Shown here: positions 42,680 through 51,511 of the stretch, piece after piece
How the letters are laid out: each line of letters starts with the position of its first letter
Position numbering within the stretch: the stretch's first letter is position 1
From: Bryobacterales bacterium
GTDB lineage: Bacteria > Acidobacteriota > Terriglobia > Bryobacterales > UBA6623
Reading direction: 5' to 3'
NCBI GenBank assembly: GCA_022824585.1
Contig: JAJDZN010000081.1
Span: 1 to 64,000 of the forward strand
Length of the DNA: 64,000 bases
Program-made: the position numbers and the translations under genes
The notes under the pieces: model-generated
What the model was told of the DNA's origin: nothing
The model's database searches: none
Seen by the model: the letters and a program-made list of their open reading frames with translations, nothing else

Positions 42680-45121
42680 TCAGCCATCGCCGACTTCCAC
42701 AATGGTCGCCCCAGCTCCCCCCTCTTGCTGTTCGGCTTGGTAGTACTTGGTGACATGCACGTGCCGCGAGAACATCTTCCACAGTTCGCGGCGCAGGACG
42801 TCCTTGCCAAAGCCGTGCACCACGCGCAGCTTCGATCGGTTGGCCAGCACGGCCCGATCCAAGTACTTGTCTACGTCAGAGAGGGCCTCGTCCGCGGTCT
42901 TGCCGATCACGTTGATTTCCGCCGGCAAGCTACCGTCGTGCGCTACGGTCTTGAGGCTGACGCCGTCGGGCAGCCTGGAAGGCAGGTCGGTCTCTTCGTC
43001 TAGCGGGACGACGTCCTCGCTCGCGACCTGCAGCCGCATCGCGCCTGCTAGCACTTCCCAGCGCCCGTTCTCCACGCGCCGCACGATTTGGCCTGTCGTG
43101 CCCATCGACACCAGGCGCACCTTGGCACCGGGCTCGAATTCCTGCTCGCCAGCGGCGAGGGCTTCGGCAGCTTTGCTGCCCAGCGCGGCCGCCACCTCTG
43201 CGCTTACGGCGCGGCGGAACGCTGCGACGTCCTGCGTGGCCCTCCGGGCCTGAGCCCGCTCGCCCTTCCTCGGCACTGACGGCTGTACCCGCGCGAGGGC
43301 GGCGTCCAGCGCCCCGCGGAAGCGCTTCTCCAGCTTGGCCACAAGTCTTTCGATGCGGGCCTCTGCTTCAGCCTTGAGCTCGCTTTCGCAAGCCGCCGCC
43401 TCCTGCTCGAGCTGCCTCTTGCGCTGGTTCAGCTCTTTGGATCGCTCGCGGGTCTGCTGCACCAGCCGGTCATACTCCTCGGCTTGCTTGCGCAGTTCGG
43501 CAAGGTACTTTGCGGACTGCTCGTGGGTCCGGCCCTTGAGAGCAAGCGCCCTCTGGACGACTTCCTTCGGCAGGCCGAAACGAGAGGCCATCTCGATCCC
43601 GGCAGACTGTCCGGGGATTCCGCTCTGGAGGCGATACGTGACCCGCCGGCGGGCATCGTCGAATCCCATGGAGGCAGTGACGACGCCCGGGGCGCTGGTG
43701 CCGAACATTTTCAGTTCGGGGAGGTGCGTCGAGATCGCGACGAAACCGCCGGACTCGAGGAGTCTCTCCACGACCGCGACCGCCAGTGCCCCGCCATCCT
43801 CGGGGTCTGTCGCGGTGCCGAGCTCGTCCAGCACGACCAGCGTTCGCGGAGACGCGCTCTGCAGCATCCCGGTGAGCTTCGACACGTGGGCGGAAAACGT
43901 GCTGAGGCTCTCGGCGATCGACTGTGCATCGCCTATGTCCGCCAGAATCTGGTCGAACCAGGGAAACTCGGCCTCATCGGCCGGTACCGGGATGCCGGCC
44001 TGCGCCATGGCAGAGAGCACTCCTAGGGTCTTGAGCACGACTGTCTTGCCGCCCGCGTTGGGGCCGCTGACGATCAGGGCACGGCGCTTCCCGTCCAATC
44101 GGAGGCTCATGGGCACTGGACGGCGGCGGTCTTGCGCCAACAGATCCTGCAGCAGGGGGGGCCGCGCCTCGGTGAGGACGATCCGCGCTTCCGAGGAATC
44201 GCTGAACTGCGGCAGGCAGCAGGCGAACTCGTGGGCGAATCGCCCCCGCGCGAAAACGTAGTCGAGCTCGCCCAGCGCGGCCAGCGTCGCGACGATGGCC
44301 GCGCGCTCCGCCCGCAGCGCGGCGCTCATCTCGCGCAAGATGCGCAGGATCTCGCGCTGTTCGTCCTCGCGCAGGCGCACCAGGCGGTTGTTCTGAACGA
44401 TGGTATCCAGCGGCTCCACGAACGCGGTCTGGCCGGAGCCGCTGGCGCCGTGCACGATGCCGTCGACCTGCCCCTTCCACTCGGTCTTTACGGGCACCAC
44501 AGTGCGGCCGTTGCGCATCGTGACGTATCGCTCTTGGAGCACGCCCGAGGCCGAGTGCTTGCGCACGAAGCGGTCCAGTGAAGTCTCGACTAGCTGCCGC
44601 TGCCGCTCGATCTGGCGGCGGAGCTTGGACAGCGCCGTGCTGGCGAGACTGGAGATCTCGTCGTCGGGCAGGATCTTGCCGGACTGCTGGGCGACCAACG
44701 GCCTCAGGTCGGGTATTCCCTCACCCGCCGCGCGCAGGCGCGGCCGCTCCTCCCCAGCCGCCAGCAACGCGAGCCGAATCCGCTGAGCCACATCGAGCAC
44801 CGACAGGATCGCCCGGATCTCGGAGGCATCAAGGGAAACGCCGTCGGCCGAGAGTCGCCCGACCGCATCGCCTACGTCCTCGACGCCGCCGAAGCGCGGC
44901 AGCGCAGGGACACCGCGTTGGTTCGCCACCCCAGCCGAGCGGAGCCATTCCGCCGCCTCGCCAACGATCTCGAGGTCTTGCTCGGCTAATTCGGCCGATG
45001 CCATCCTCGGCTCAGCCAGTAGGCGCTCCAAGCGAGCGGCCCCCAGCGGGCTGGCCGCATAGCGGCCGAGCAGTTCAACGACCTTGGTGAACTCGAGCGC
45101 TTCGTAGGGGTTAGGGAGCAT
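42680..45121 (-). CDS. mutS2: MutS2 family ATPase with Smr domain
   Basis: The 813-residue protein has a MutS-like clamp/lever region, then the ABC-type ATPase with Walker A at residues 353-360 (GPNAGGKT), STFSAHVSKLTGML, Walker B LVVLDELGTATDPEDGGALA, and a long coiled coil (KELNQRKRQLEQEAAACESE). The C-terminal Smr domain contains HGFGKDVL. It lacks the MutS1 mismatch-recognition domain. MutS2 suppresses recombination or splits collided ribosomes in different species. The LDLR motif of catalytically active Smr domains is replaced by INVIGK. It starts 5 nt after the Nudix stop, so they are one operon. Confidence 0.94.
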   Translation of the reverse strand: MLPNPYEALEFTKVVELLGRYAASPLGAARLERLLAEPRMASAELAEQDLEIVGEAAEWLRSAGVANQRGVPALPRFGGVEDVGDAVGRLSADGVSLDASEIRAILSVLDVAQRIRLALLAAGEERPRLRAAGEGIPDLRPLVAQQSGKILPDDEISSLASTALSKLRRQIERQRQLVETSLDRFVRKHSASGVLQERYVTMRNGRTVVPVKTEWKGQVDGIVHGASGSGQTAFVEPLDTIVQNNRLVRLREDEQREILRILREMSAALRAERAAIVATLAALGELDYVFARGRFAHEFACCLPQFSDSSEARIVLTEARPPLLQDLLAQDRRRPVPMSLRLDGKRRALIVSGPNAGGKTVVLKTLGVLSAMAQAGIPVPADEAEFPWFDQILADIGDAQSIAESLSTFSAHVSKLTGMLQSASPRTLVVLDELGTATDPEDGGALAVAVVERLLESGGFVAISTHLPELKMFGTSAPGVVTASMGFDDARRRVTYRLQSGIPGQSAGIEMASRFGLPKEVVQRALALKGRTHEQSAKYLAELRKQAEEYDRLVQQTRERSKELNQRKRQLEQEAAACESELKAEAEARIERLVAKLEKRFRGALDAALARVQPSVPRKGERAQARRATQDVAAFRRAVSAEVAAALGSKAAEALAAGEQEFEPGAKVRLVSMGTTGQIVRRVENGRWEVLAGAMRLQVASEDVVPLDEETDLPSRLPDGVSLKTVAHDGSLPAEINVIGKTADEALSDVDKYLDRAVLANRSKLRVVHGFGKDVLRRELWKMFSRHVHVTKYYQAEQQEGGAGATIVEVGDG

Positions 45122-45126
45122 GGCAC

Positions 45127-45585
45127 CTACGTGGAGGGTCGAGAACCGGTCACTAAGTCGTGTCCCTTGCGAATCACCGCAGCCGCTCCGGGCGTGAGAT
45201 GGAGCTTTGCAAGATCGCGAATCGGGAACCAGCCCGCTTCGTCCGCATCGTCTCCCGCACGCAGCAGCCCGCCGGTGGCCCTGCAGGTATAGTCCAGCAC
45301 GACGTAGTGCGCATCGTCACCAACCGCGCCGGGTCGCGGCAGGCGCTCGTAAACGGCTACGAATTGGCCCACTTCGACGATCAGGCCGGTCTCCTCCAGC
45401 AGCTCCCGCGCCACGCCGTCGGCGATGGATTCCCCGAGACGCAGCTTGCCGCCGGGAATCGACCAAGCGCCCTTGGCCGGATGCGCGCCGCGCCGCACGA
45501 GCAGTACCTGGCCTTGGTCGAAGACCAAGCCGCCAACCCCTAGGATCGGCCGCATTGCGGCAGCCTGCTCTCGACGGGCATCCAT
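45127..45585 (-). CDS. Nudix hydrolase
   Basis: The 152-residue protein contains a perfect Nudix box (GGKLRLGESIADGVARELLE then ETGL, matching G-x5-E-x7-REU-x-EE-x-GU). It is preceded by GVGGLVFDQGQVLLVRRGAH and followed by FVAVYERLPR. It hydrolyses a nucleoside diphosphate linked to another group. The position of the box and the PAKGAWSIPGG strand resemble ADP-ribose pyrophosphatase or MutT-type members, but the substrate is not determined. ATG at 45585 is chosen over an in-frame extension that would run into the DUF1549 gene. Another ATG is at 45555. It lies directly upstream of mutS2. Confidence 0.88.
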   Translation of the reverse strand: MDARREQAAAMRPILGVGGLVFDQGQVLLVRRGAHPAKGAWSIPGGKLRLGESIADGVARELLEETGLIVEVGQFVAVYERLPRPGAVGDDAHYVVLDYTCRATGGLLRAGDDADEAGWFPIRDLAKLHLTPGAAAVIRKGHDLVTGSRPST

Positions 45586-45616
45586 GCCGAATTCGAGCCG
45601 TCCGGTACCGAGGGGC

Positions 45617-48600
45617 CTAGCGGACGTAGAGAAATTCCTTGAGATTGAAGATCGAGTGCGCCAGATCGGCCCACTCGGCCGCGCCGGGACGGTCACCCAG
45701 ATAGCCGAGGCTGCGGTCCAGCTCCAGCGGAGCGGGCGGGCGCCCCAGCGCGCTGAGGAACATGCCCTTGACTCTGGCCGAGAGAGGCTCGGCGGTCTCG
45801 GCCAGTTTCTCGCCCCACAGCTGCGCTTGGGAAATCACCAGGGGGCTGTTGAGCATCGTCAGCGACTGGGCGGGCACGTTCGTGACGTCCCGCGTGCCGC
45901 GAGTGGAGGACGGCTTCGGCTGGTCGAATACCTCGAGGAAGGGATTGTGCGCATTGCGCCGGATCTCTTGGTAGACGCTGCGACGGCCCTGCCCGTCCAG
46001 CGGACCCTTCTCGCGGTCACCCTTTGTCTTGCCCTTCGCGAATGCGTAGTAGACATTGATCGACGGCCCTGGCCCGCCAGGCTCCAAACGCCCTGATATC
46101 GCCAAGAGGCTGTCACGGATCGCTTCTCCTTCGAGGCGGCGCACCGGCATGTGCTGCCAAAGCGTGTTCCCCGGATCCGCACTGGTCGCTGCTTGCGATG
46201 GCGCGCTGTCGGCTTGGTACGTCGATGTCAGCACCAAGCGGCGGATCAGCTGCTTGATAGACCAGCCATCCTTTACGAACCGGTCAGCTAGGTAGTCGAG
46301 GAGTTCGGGGTGCGAGGGGGCACTGCCGACACGCCCGAAATTGTCGACCGTGGACACCAGGCCGTGCCCGAACAGGTGCGCCCAGACCCGGTTTACCATG
46401 ACCCGCGCGGTCAGCGGATTCCGCGCATCCGCAATCTCGTCCGCCAGCCGCAAGCGGGCCGTGGCCGGGTCGCCGTACGGCTCGCTGCCGAGTGCCTCCA
46501 AGTATCTCCGCGGCACCGGATCGCCGAGGTCCTTGTGGCTGCCACGCACCAACAAGCGCTGGTCCGGCCCCTCCTCGTCCAACACGCTTGGCGCTCGCCG
46601 ATAGATCGGAACTTCGTCCTCTCGCCGTCGGTACTCGTGCACTAACGCATCAAGGCGCTCGGAGCGGCCCAGTGAGGCGGGCAGCAGATCCATGCGGACA
46701 AACGCGTCCAGATAGGAGGCTTGCGGCGGCGTGATGGAACCGTCGCGCCATGCCAGTATTGCCTCGCGCAGCCGGCTGGCGTAGAGTCCGGCCAACTCCG
46801 CGGCCGACGCAGGCGCGGGCCCTTCCAGCAGGTAGTTGATGGGAACATCGACCGTCCTCGGCTTCGTCTCGTCGTTATGGAAGGCAACGGCCAGGGCGCC
46901 GAAGTGGGAGCGGCCGTCGCCTAGCGGTTTCGGCCTCGGGTTCTTCCTGGCATCCTCGCGATCGAGCGCGAAGTTGGTCGAGTCCTGCATCGTGGCGAAC
47001 TCCAAATAGGCGCTGAAGCCCCTCCAGTACTTCGTGCTCCAGCCTTCCCAGACCGGCTCGTCGCGCTTGGGGGAGTAGCGCTGCCAGTAGATGCCGCCGC
47101 GCGGCACGGCGTAGTTTTCGACGATCAGCCTTACGACGCTGAAGCCCGAGCCTTGGACGAGAAAACTGATGAAGTCGGTATCGATCTTGAAACGCGGCGT
47201 CTGCAGCACGCCGTTGTGGCGCCGCGACAACAGTCCCGAATAAACCCCTGGAGCGTAGACGCCCTCGACGATCCTCTCCCCTTGCGGCACGATGGAGAAC
47301 TCACCGGCCGCGCTCGAGCCGCCCTCCAGACCGGTGCCGATGCGCTCCCAGCCCGCAAGTTCCCGCCCCGGCCGCCAGATGGCCTGGAAGTTCTCCCGGT
47401 TGAAGCGCTTGCGCGACTCGCTCAGGCGGGATTGCTCTTGCGCCATCCGCCGCCAAGCATCCCGAAACTCCGCGCCGCTGCGACCCGCCAGCTGCAACCA
47501 GGCGTAGAGGGGGCTGTCTGGCTCGCAAGCCGCGGCTTCAAGGACCGCCCGGAAAGCCTGGTCGCCGCCATGGAGCCGTGCCCGTAGGCGATCGGCCGCG
47601 TCCAGCCACAGCGCGGCCAGGGCATCTTTGACCTCCGCCTTGCTCTCGCGCAGCGCGTCCATATTCGTGCGCAGCACGTCCTGCGCGTCCACCGCTCGCT
47701 GTACGGGCCGCGCGCTGGCCAAGACGCCGAACAAGGCGTAGTAGTCTCGCTGGCTGATCGCGTCGAACTTGTGGTCGTGGCATCGCGCGCACGACACCGT
47801 CAGCCCTTGGAACGCCTTGGAGACCACATCGATCTGATTGTCGGTCCACTTCACCCGGTCCTCCCAAGGGTCCACCGGCTGGAATCCGTGCTCGATCATG
47901 CGATAGTTGGCCGTGCCGATCAGTGATTCGTTCAAGCCCCGCTCCGAATTCAGGCGGGGCTGCGGCAACAGGTCGCCGGCGAGATGCTCCCGGACGAGCT
48001 GGTCGTACGGAACATCGGCGTTGAGCGCACGGATCAGGTAGTCCCGGTACCGCCAAGCGTCCGGCAGGTCGGGGTCTCCCTCGCTGCCGTGGGATTCCGT
48101 GTAGCGGAAGAGATCCATCCAATGCCGGGCCCACCGTTCGCCGAAATGCGGCGATGCCAGCAGCCTTTCCACGACCGTGTGAACTGCCCGCGGCGAGTCG
48201 TCTGCCTGGAATGCCGCGATTTCCGCAGGCGTGGGCGGCAGGCCGGTCAGCGCAAACGAAAGCCGCCGCAACAGCGTGTAGCGATCAGCGGGCGGGGCCG
48301 GATCCAGGCCCGTACTCTCCAGCTTGGCCAGCACGAACCGGTCCACGGCGGACTGCGGCCAGTCCGTGTCCGAGACGGCGGGAGGCGGCTGTGCCATAAC
48401 GGGTCGCCACGCCCAGTGCTCCTGTCTCCGCCGCTCCAGATCGAAGGCTTCGCTAGGGTCGGGCAGGCCCGGAGCCTGCTCGTCGGGCCACGGCGCCCCC
48501 GCGTCGACCCATGTTGCGAGGTCTGCGATCTTTTCCTCGCTCAGTTGTCCCGTGGGAGGCATCAAGGCCTTGGCCTGACCTCGAACGGCGCGCAGCAGCA

Positions 48601-48880
48601 GGCTGGCGGATGAGTCGCCCGGTACTACGGCAGAACCCGAGTCGCCCCCGCGCAACAGGCCTGCCCGGCTGTCCAGCCGCAAGTTGGCGAACACGCTCGG
48701 CGCCTCGGCGCTGTGGCAGCTGTAGCAGTTCTCCGCTAGCAGCGGCCGGACCCGTTTCTCGAAGTGCTCGATCCCGCTATCGTCCGCTGCACCTCGCACC
48801 ACGGCCGGGCCGAGAAGCGCCAGCCCCAAGAGGAGCGCCGGGACAGCCCTTGCGACACCTTCAGCCCGATCAGCCGTCAC
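45617..48880 (-). CDS. PSCyt1-DUF1549-DUF1553 cytochrome-like protein, exported
   Basis: This is a 1087-residue protein. The GTG start at 48880 places a signal peptide right at the N-terminus (VARAVPALLLGLALLGPAVV) and lies 6 nt after TACAAT. PSCyt1 has CYSCH at residues 52-56. DUF1549 follows (SAVDRFVLAKLESTGLDPAP, LLRRLSFALTGLPPTPAEIA, HFGERWARHWMDLFRYTESH, and CARCHDHKFD as a second CxxCH). A long middle region leads to DUF1553 at the C-terminus (NPLTARVMVNRVWAHLFGHG, LVLTSTYQ, LTMLNSPLVISQAQ). The architecture is typical of Planctomycetota and Solibacter-type Acidobacteriota. It is extracytoplasmic and haem-binding, of unknown function. The usual DUF1501 partner is not adjacent. Confidence 0.92.
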   Translation of the reverse strand: MTADRAEGVARAVPALLLGLALLGPAVVRGAADDSGIEHFEKRVRPLLAENCYSCHSAEAPSVFANLRLDSRAGLLRGGDSGSAVVPGDSSASLLLRAVRGQAKALMPPTGQLSEEKIADLATWVDAGAPWPDEQAPGLPDPSEAFDLERRRQEHWAWRPVMAQPPPAVSDTDWPQSAVDRFVLAKLESTGLDPAPPADRYTLLRRLSFALTGLPPTPAEIAAFQADDSPRAVHTVVERLLASPHFGERWARHWMDLFRYTESHGSEGDPDLPDAWRYRDYLIRALNADVPYDQLVREHLAGDLLPQPRLNSERGLNESLIGTANYRMIEHGFQPVDPWEDRVKWTDNQIDVVSKAFQGLTVSCARCHDHKFDAISQRDYYALFGVLASARPVQRAVDAQDVLRTNMDALRESKAEVKDALAALWLDAADRLRARLHGGDQAFRAVLEAAACEPDSPLYAWLQLAGRSGAEFRDAWRRMAQEQSRLSESRKRFNRENFQAIWRPGRELAGWERIGTGLEGGSSAAGEFSIVPQGERIVEGVYAPGVYSGLLSRRHNGVLQTPRFKIDTDFISFLVQGSGFSVVRLIVENYAVPRGGIYWQRYSPKRDEPVWEGWSTKYWRGFSAYLEFATMQDSTNFALDREDARKNPRPKPLGDGRSHFGALAVAFHNDETKPRTVDVPINYLLEGPAPASAAELAGLYASRLREAILAWRDGSITPPQASYLDAFVRMDLLPASLGRSERLDALVHEYRRREDEVPIYRRAPSVLDEEGPDQRLLVRGSHKDLGDPVPRRYLEALGSEPYGDPATARLRLADEIADARNPLTARVMVNRVWAHLFGHGLVSTVDNFGRVGSAPSHPELLDYLADRFVKDGWSIKQLIRRLVLTSTYQADSAPSQAATSADPGNTLWQHMPVRRLEGEAIRDSLLAISGRLEPGGPGPSINVYYAFAKGKTKGDREKGPLDGQGRRSVYQEIRRNAHNPFLEVFDQPKPSSTRGTRDVTNVPAQSLTMLNSPLVISQAQLWGEKLAETAEPLSARVKGMFLSALGRPPAPLELDRSLGYLGDRPGAAEWADLAHSIFNLKEFLYVR

Positions 48881-48886
48881 GTCAAC

Positions 48887-48892
48887 ATTGTA
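48887..48892 (-). promoter_or_regulatory. -10-like TACAAT, leaderless geometry, DUF1549 gene
   Basis: Minus-strand TACAAT is followed by GTTGAC (6 nt) and the GTG start. This fixes the start better than the upstream in-frame ATG at 48922. Confidence 0.48.
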
Positions 48893-49078
48893 GTTGGAAG
48901 TGGGCGCGACCGAGTACCCCATCGACAGAGGTCTGGCCGCTATGTCCAGCCGGCATCGCCGAACGGCCAGCGACGACACGATGGTCGCCGCCCTGCTCTT
49001 CCGGCCCCAACCGGCCCGTGGCCCCTGCTCTGAGAGAATGGGAAGGCGATCCGGCCGCCGCGCGAAGGCCCGTTCTGA

Positions 49079-50140
49079 GTGTCGGCACTCGGACTCGATA
49101 TGGAAGCCCTTCTAGAGCAATTCTTTTCCCAAGTCCATTGGTCGATCCTGCTCGCGAGTATCGCAGCGAGCCTGTTGGTGCTGGGAAAAGCGGCCGATAT
49201 CTTGGTGGATCAAGCGGTCGAGCTCTCCGACAACCTGCACATTCCGCCGATGGTCGTCGGAGCCACCATCGTCAGCCTCGGCACGACGGCGCCGGAGGCG
49301 GCAGTCTCGGTCTTGGCGGCGATCGAAGGCGCACCGGGACTGGCCCTCGGAAACTCCGTCGGATCCGTGATCGCCGACACCGGCTTGATACTCGGCCTGG
49401 CTTGCCTGATCGCGCCGCTGAAGCTCGACCCAAGGATCGTTAACCGCCAGGGCTGGATTCAAATCGGGTCCGGCGTGCTGCTCGTCCTCCTGAGCGCTCC
49501 GTGGACACGTCTGGACCAAGTGTTTGAGAGCGGTGGCCGACTGTCCCAAGAGGCCGGCTTCTTACTACTCGCCTTGCTCGCAGCCTACCTCTACCTTTCG
49601 ATCCGCTGGGCCGGTCAGCGACGGGCCGAGCACTTGCACCCCGTCGAGCATGGGCATTCCAAGGCCTGGCTGACCGTCCTCAAGCTCGTCGCTGCCATCG
49701 CCGGAGTCGTTGTCTCGGCCCAGGTTGTGATCCCCGGAGCGACAGAGGCGGCCGCGCGCATGTCCGTCCCCGAGAGCGTGATTGCCGCCACGTTGGTCGC
49801 CTTCGGCACGTCCCTGCCAGAGCTGGTCACTGCCGTGACAGCGGCGCGCCGAGGTCATGGTGAACTGGCGGTCGGCAACGTGATCGGAGCCGACATCCTC
49901 AACGTTCTCTTCGTGGCCGGGGCGGCTGCGGCCGTGACGCGTCAGGGCTTGGATGCAGGGCCCAACTTCTTCACGCTGCTGTACCCCGCGATGCTATTCA
50001 TACTGATCGTGTTCCGGGTGGGCGTGCTCGCATCGAAGGACGTCCTGCGCCGCGGTTTCGGACTCGTTCTGCTCGTGGCGTATCTCGCCTACCTCGTCGC
50101 CGGGTACCACTTCCTGCCCGGGGGCGCTCCCGGACACTAG
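49079..50140 (+). CDS. Sodium/calcium exchanger family membrane protein
   Basis: The 353-residue protein has about ten hydrophobic helices and both inverted alpha repeats of the CaCA family. These are VVGATIVSLGTTAPEAAVSV near residue 60 and VIAATLVAFGTSLPELVTAV near residue 240, each followed by an ALGNSVGS or AVGNVIGAD block. The acidic residue in each repeat forms the cation site. It exchanges Na+ or H+ for Ca2+ across the cytoplasmic membrane. GTG at 49079 is taken as the start (GAAGG upstream), and an ATG at 49100 is an alternative. It converges on cysC. Confidence 0.9.
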   Translation: MSALGLDMEALLEQFFSQVHWSILLASIAASLLVLGKAADILVDQAVELSDNLHIPPMVVGATIVSLGTTAPEAAVSVLAAIEGAPGLALGNSVGSVIADTGLILGLACLIAPLKLDPRIVNRQGWIQIGSGVLLVLLSAPWTRLDQVFESGGRLSQEAGFLLLALLAAYLYLSIRWAGQRRAEHLHPVEHGHSKAWLTVLKLVAAIAGVVVSAQVVIPGATEAAARMSVPESVIAATLVAFGTSLPELVTAVTAARRGHGELAVGNVIGADILNVLFVAGAAAAVTRQGLDAGPNFFTLLYPAMLFILIVFRVGVLASKDVLRRGFGLVLLVAYLAYLVAGYHFLPGGAPGH

Positions 50141-50160
50141 AGAGCTGCCCGACAAGCTGG

Positions 50161-50694
50161 CTACGGCTTAAGGAGCCCGGCCCCGATCAGGTACTGCCAG
50201 ACGATCTCGGTCGATTCCTCCGCCGTCTGCTGGCTCGAATCAACGCGAACCTCCGGAGACTCCGGCGGTTCGTAGGGATCGGAGACACCCGTGAAATTCT
50301 TGATCTCGCCCGCGAGCGCCTTCTTGTAGAGGCCCTTGGCGTCGCGCTCTACGAGCGTGTCGAGGGGACAGTCGGCGAAGACTTCCACGAAATCGCCGGC
50401 CGCGGCCCTGACCTCGTCGCGAACCGCCCTGTAAGGGGAAATGGCCGCCGCGATCGCGAAGACACCGTTGCGCGACAGCAGGTTGCACACGAATCCGATG
50501 CGCCGGATGTTGGTGTCGCGGTCTTCCTTGCTGAAACCCAGGCCCTTAGAGAGATTCGTCCGGACCACATCGCCGTCCAAGATCTCCACCCGGGCGCCGA
50601 CGGCGCGCAGGCGCTTGGCCAGCATATTCGCGACGGTCGACTTGCCCGAACCGGACAAGCCGGTCATCCAAATGGTTGCCCCTTTATACTCCAT
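50161..50694 (-). CDS. cysC: Adenylyl-sulfate kinase
   Basis: The 177-residue protein has the P-loop GLSGSGKS at residues 12-19, [51 protein letters not shown] and [17 protein letters not shown]. It phosphorylates APS to PAPS. It is the last gene of sat-cysH-cysC, 31 nt after cysH, but TATGAT 5 nt upstream of its ATG suggests an extra internal promoter. The adjacent reductase appears to use APS directly, so PAPS made here may serve sulfation or another route. Confidence 0.95.
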   Translation of the reverse strand: MEYKGATIWMTGLSGSGKSTVANMLAKRLRAVGARVEILDGDVVRTNLSKGLGFSKEDRDTNIRRIGFVCNLLSRNGVFAIAAAISPYRAVRDEVRAAAGDFVEVFADCPLDTLVERDAKGLYKKALAGEIKNFTGVSDPYEPPESPEVRVDSSQQTAEESTEIVWQYLIGAGLLKP

Positions 50695-50699
50695 TTCTC

Positions 50700-50705
50700 A
50701 TCATA
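50700..50705 (-). promoter_or_regulatory. -10-like TATGAT upstream of cysC
   Basis: Minus-strand TATGAT is 5 nt before the cysC ATG, in the 31-nt gap after cysH. It is a possible internal start of transcription. Confidence 0.35.
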
Positions 50706-50725
50706 CTCCGAGCGGGTCCCGGCCC

Positions 50726-51511
50726 TTACTTGACGGCAAACGGCCTGCGGGCCGGCAGAACCTCATCCAGCAGCACGTCCACCTCCCGCCGCATTTGGCC
50801 GCGCATGCCTAAGTGCATTCCGCACTCCTTGTCGACGTCTGTCTCCCACCACCAACGCCCCGCCCGGGAATCTTCGCCAGCCTCGACCTTGCGGGTGCAG
50901 GGCTGGCATCCGATGCTCGGGTAGCCTTGGGCGTACAGCGGGTGCAGCGGCACGTCGTGCTCCCGCGCGTAGGCGAAGACCTCCTCGTTCGACCAACCGG
51001 CCAAGGGGGCAAGCTTCACGATTCCGCCGTGCTCTTCGTCAATCGCCACCGGTTCGGTTCGCTCGCGGCCGCCGTCCTGGTCACGCCGCAGTCCCGTGAC
51101 CCAGGCATCGAGCGTCGCCAAGCGGCGCTGTAACGGCCTCACCTTGCGGATCTCGCAGCACAGCTTGCGCTTGGCGGGGCTCTCGTAGAAGAGGTTCGGC
51201 CCGTTCAGCGTCAGCATCGAGCCCAGCTCGTCGGCATCCGGCGGAACCAACTCGATCACGATCCCGTAGCGACGGCGGATCTGCGAGATCAGTTGGTAGG
51301 TCTCCTCGTGCAAGCGGCCGGTGTCGATGCTGAAGACGTTGACATCTCCGCCGACCAAGCGCGCCGCCATGTCGAGGATCACCGACCCGGAGGCTTGGAA
51401 GCTGGTGCAGATCGCCAGTCCCGAGCCGAACTCGTCGATCGCCCAACCCAAAGTCTCCTGGGCGGTGGCGTCGCTCCGCGGCCACGTGAATTTCGGCAGC
51501 GGCAGTGTCAC
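50726..51511 (-). CDS. cysH: Adenylyl-sulfate (APS) reductase, assimilatory, Fe-S type
   Basis: The 261-residue PAPS/APS reductase family protein has AICTSFQASGSVILDMAARL, VFSIDTGRLHEETYQ, the Cys118-Cys119 pair (KLCCEIRK), the Cys202-x-x-Cys205 pair (GCQPCTRKV) and the catalytic Cys230 in ECGMH. The CC...CxxC set binds a [4Fe-4S] cluster and marks APS-specific reductases, unlike E. coli CysH, which lacks it. It reduces APS to sulfite and AMP using thioredoxin. The GTG start at 51511 overlaps the sat stop by 4 nt (GTGA). Confidence 0.93.
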   Translation of the reverse strand: MTLPLPKFTWPRSDATAQETLGWAIDEFGSGLAICTSFQASGSVILDMAARLVGGDVNVFSIDTGRLHEETYQLISQIRRRYGIVIELVPPDADELGSMLTLNGPNLFYESPAKRKLCCEIRKVRPLQRRLATLDAWVTGLRRDQDGGRERTEPVAIDEEHGGIVKLAPLAGWSNEEVFAYAREHDVPLHPLYAQGYPSIGCQPCTRKVEAGEDSRAGRWWWETDVDKECGMHLGMRGQMRREVDVLLDEVLPARRPFAVK

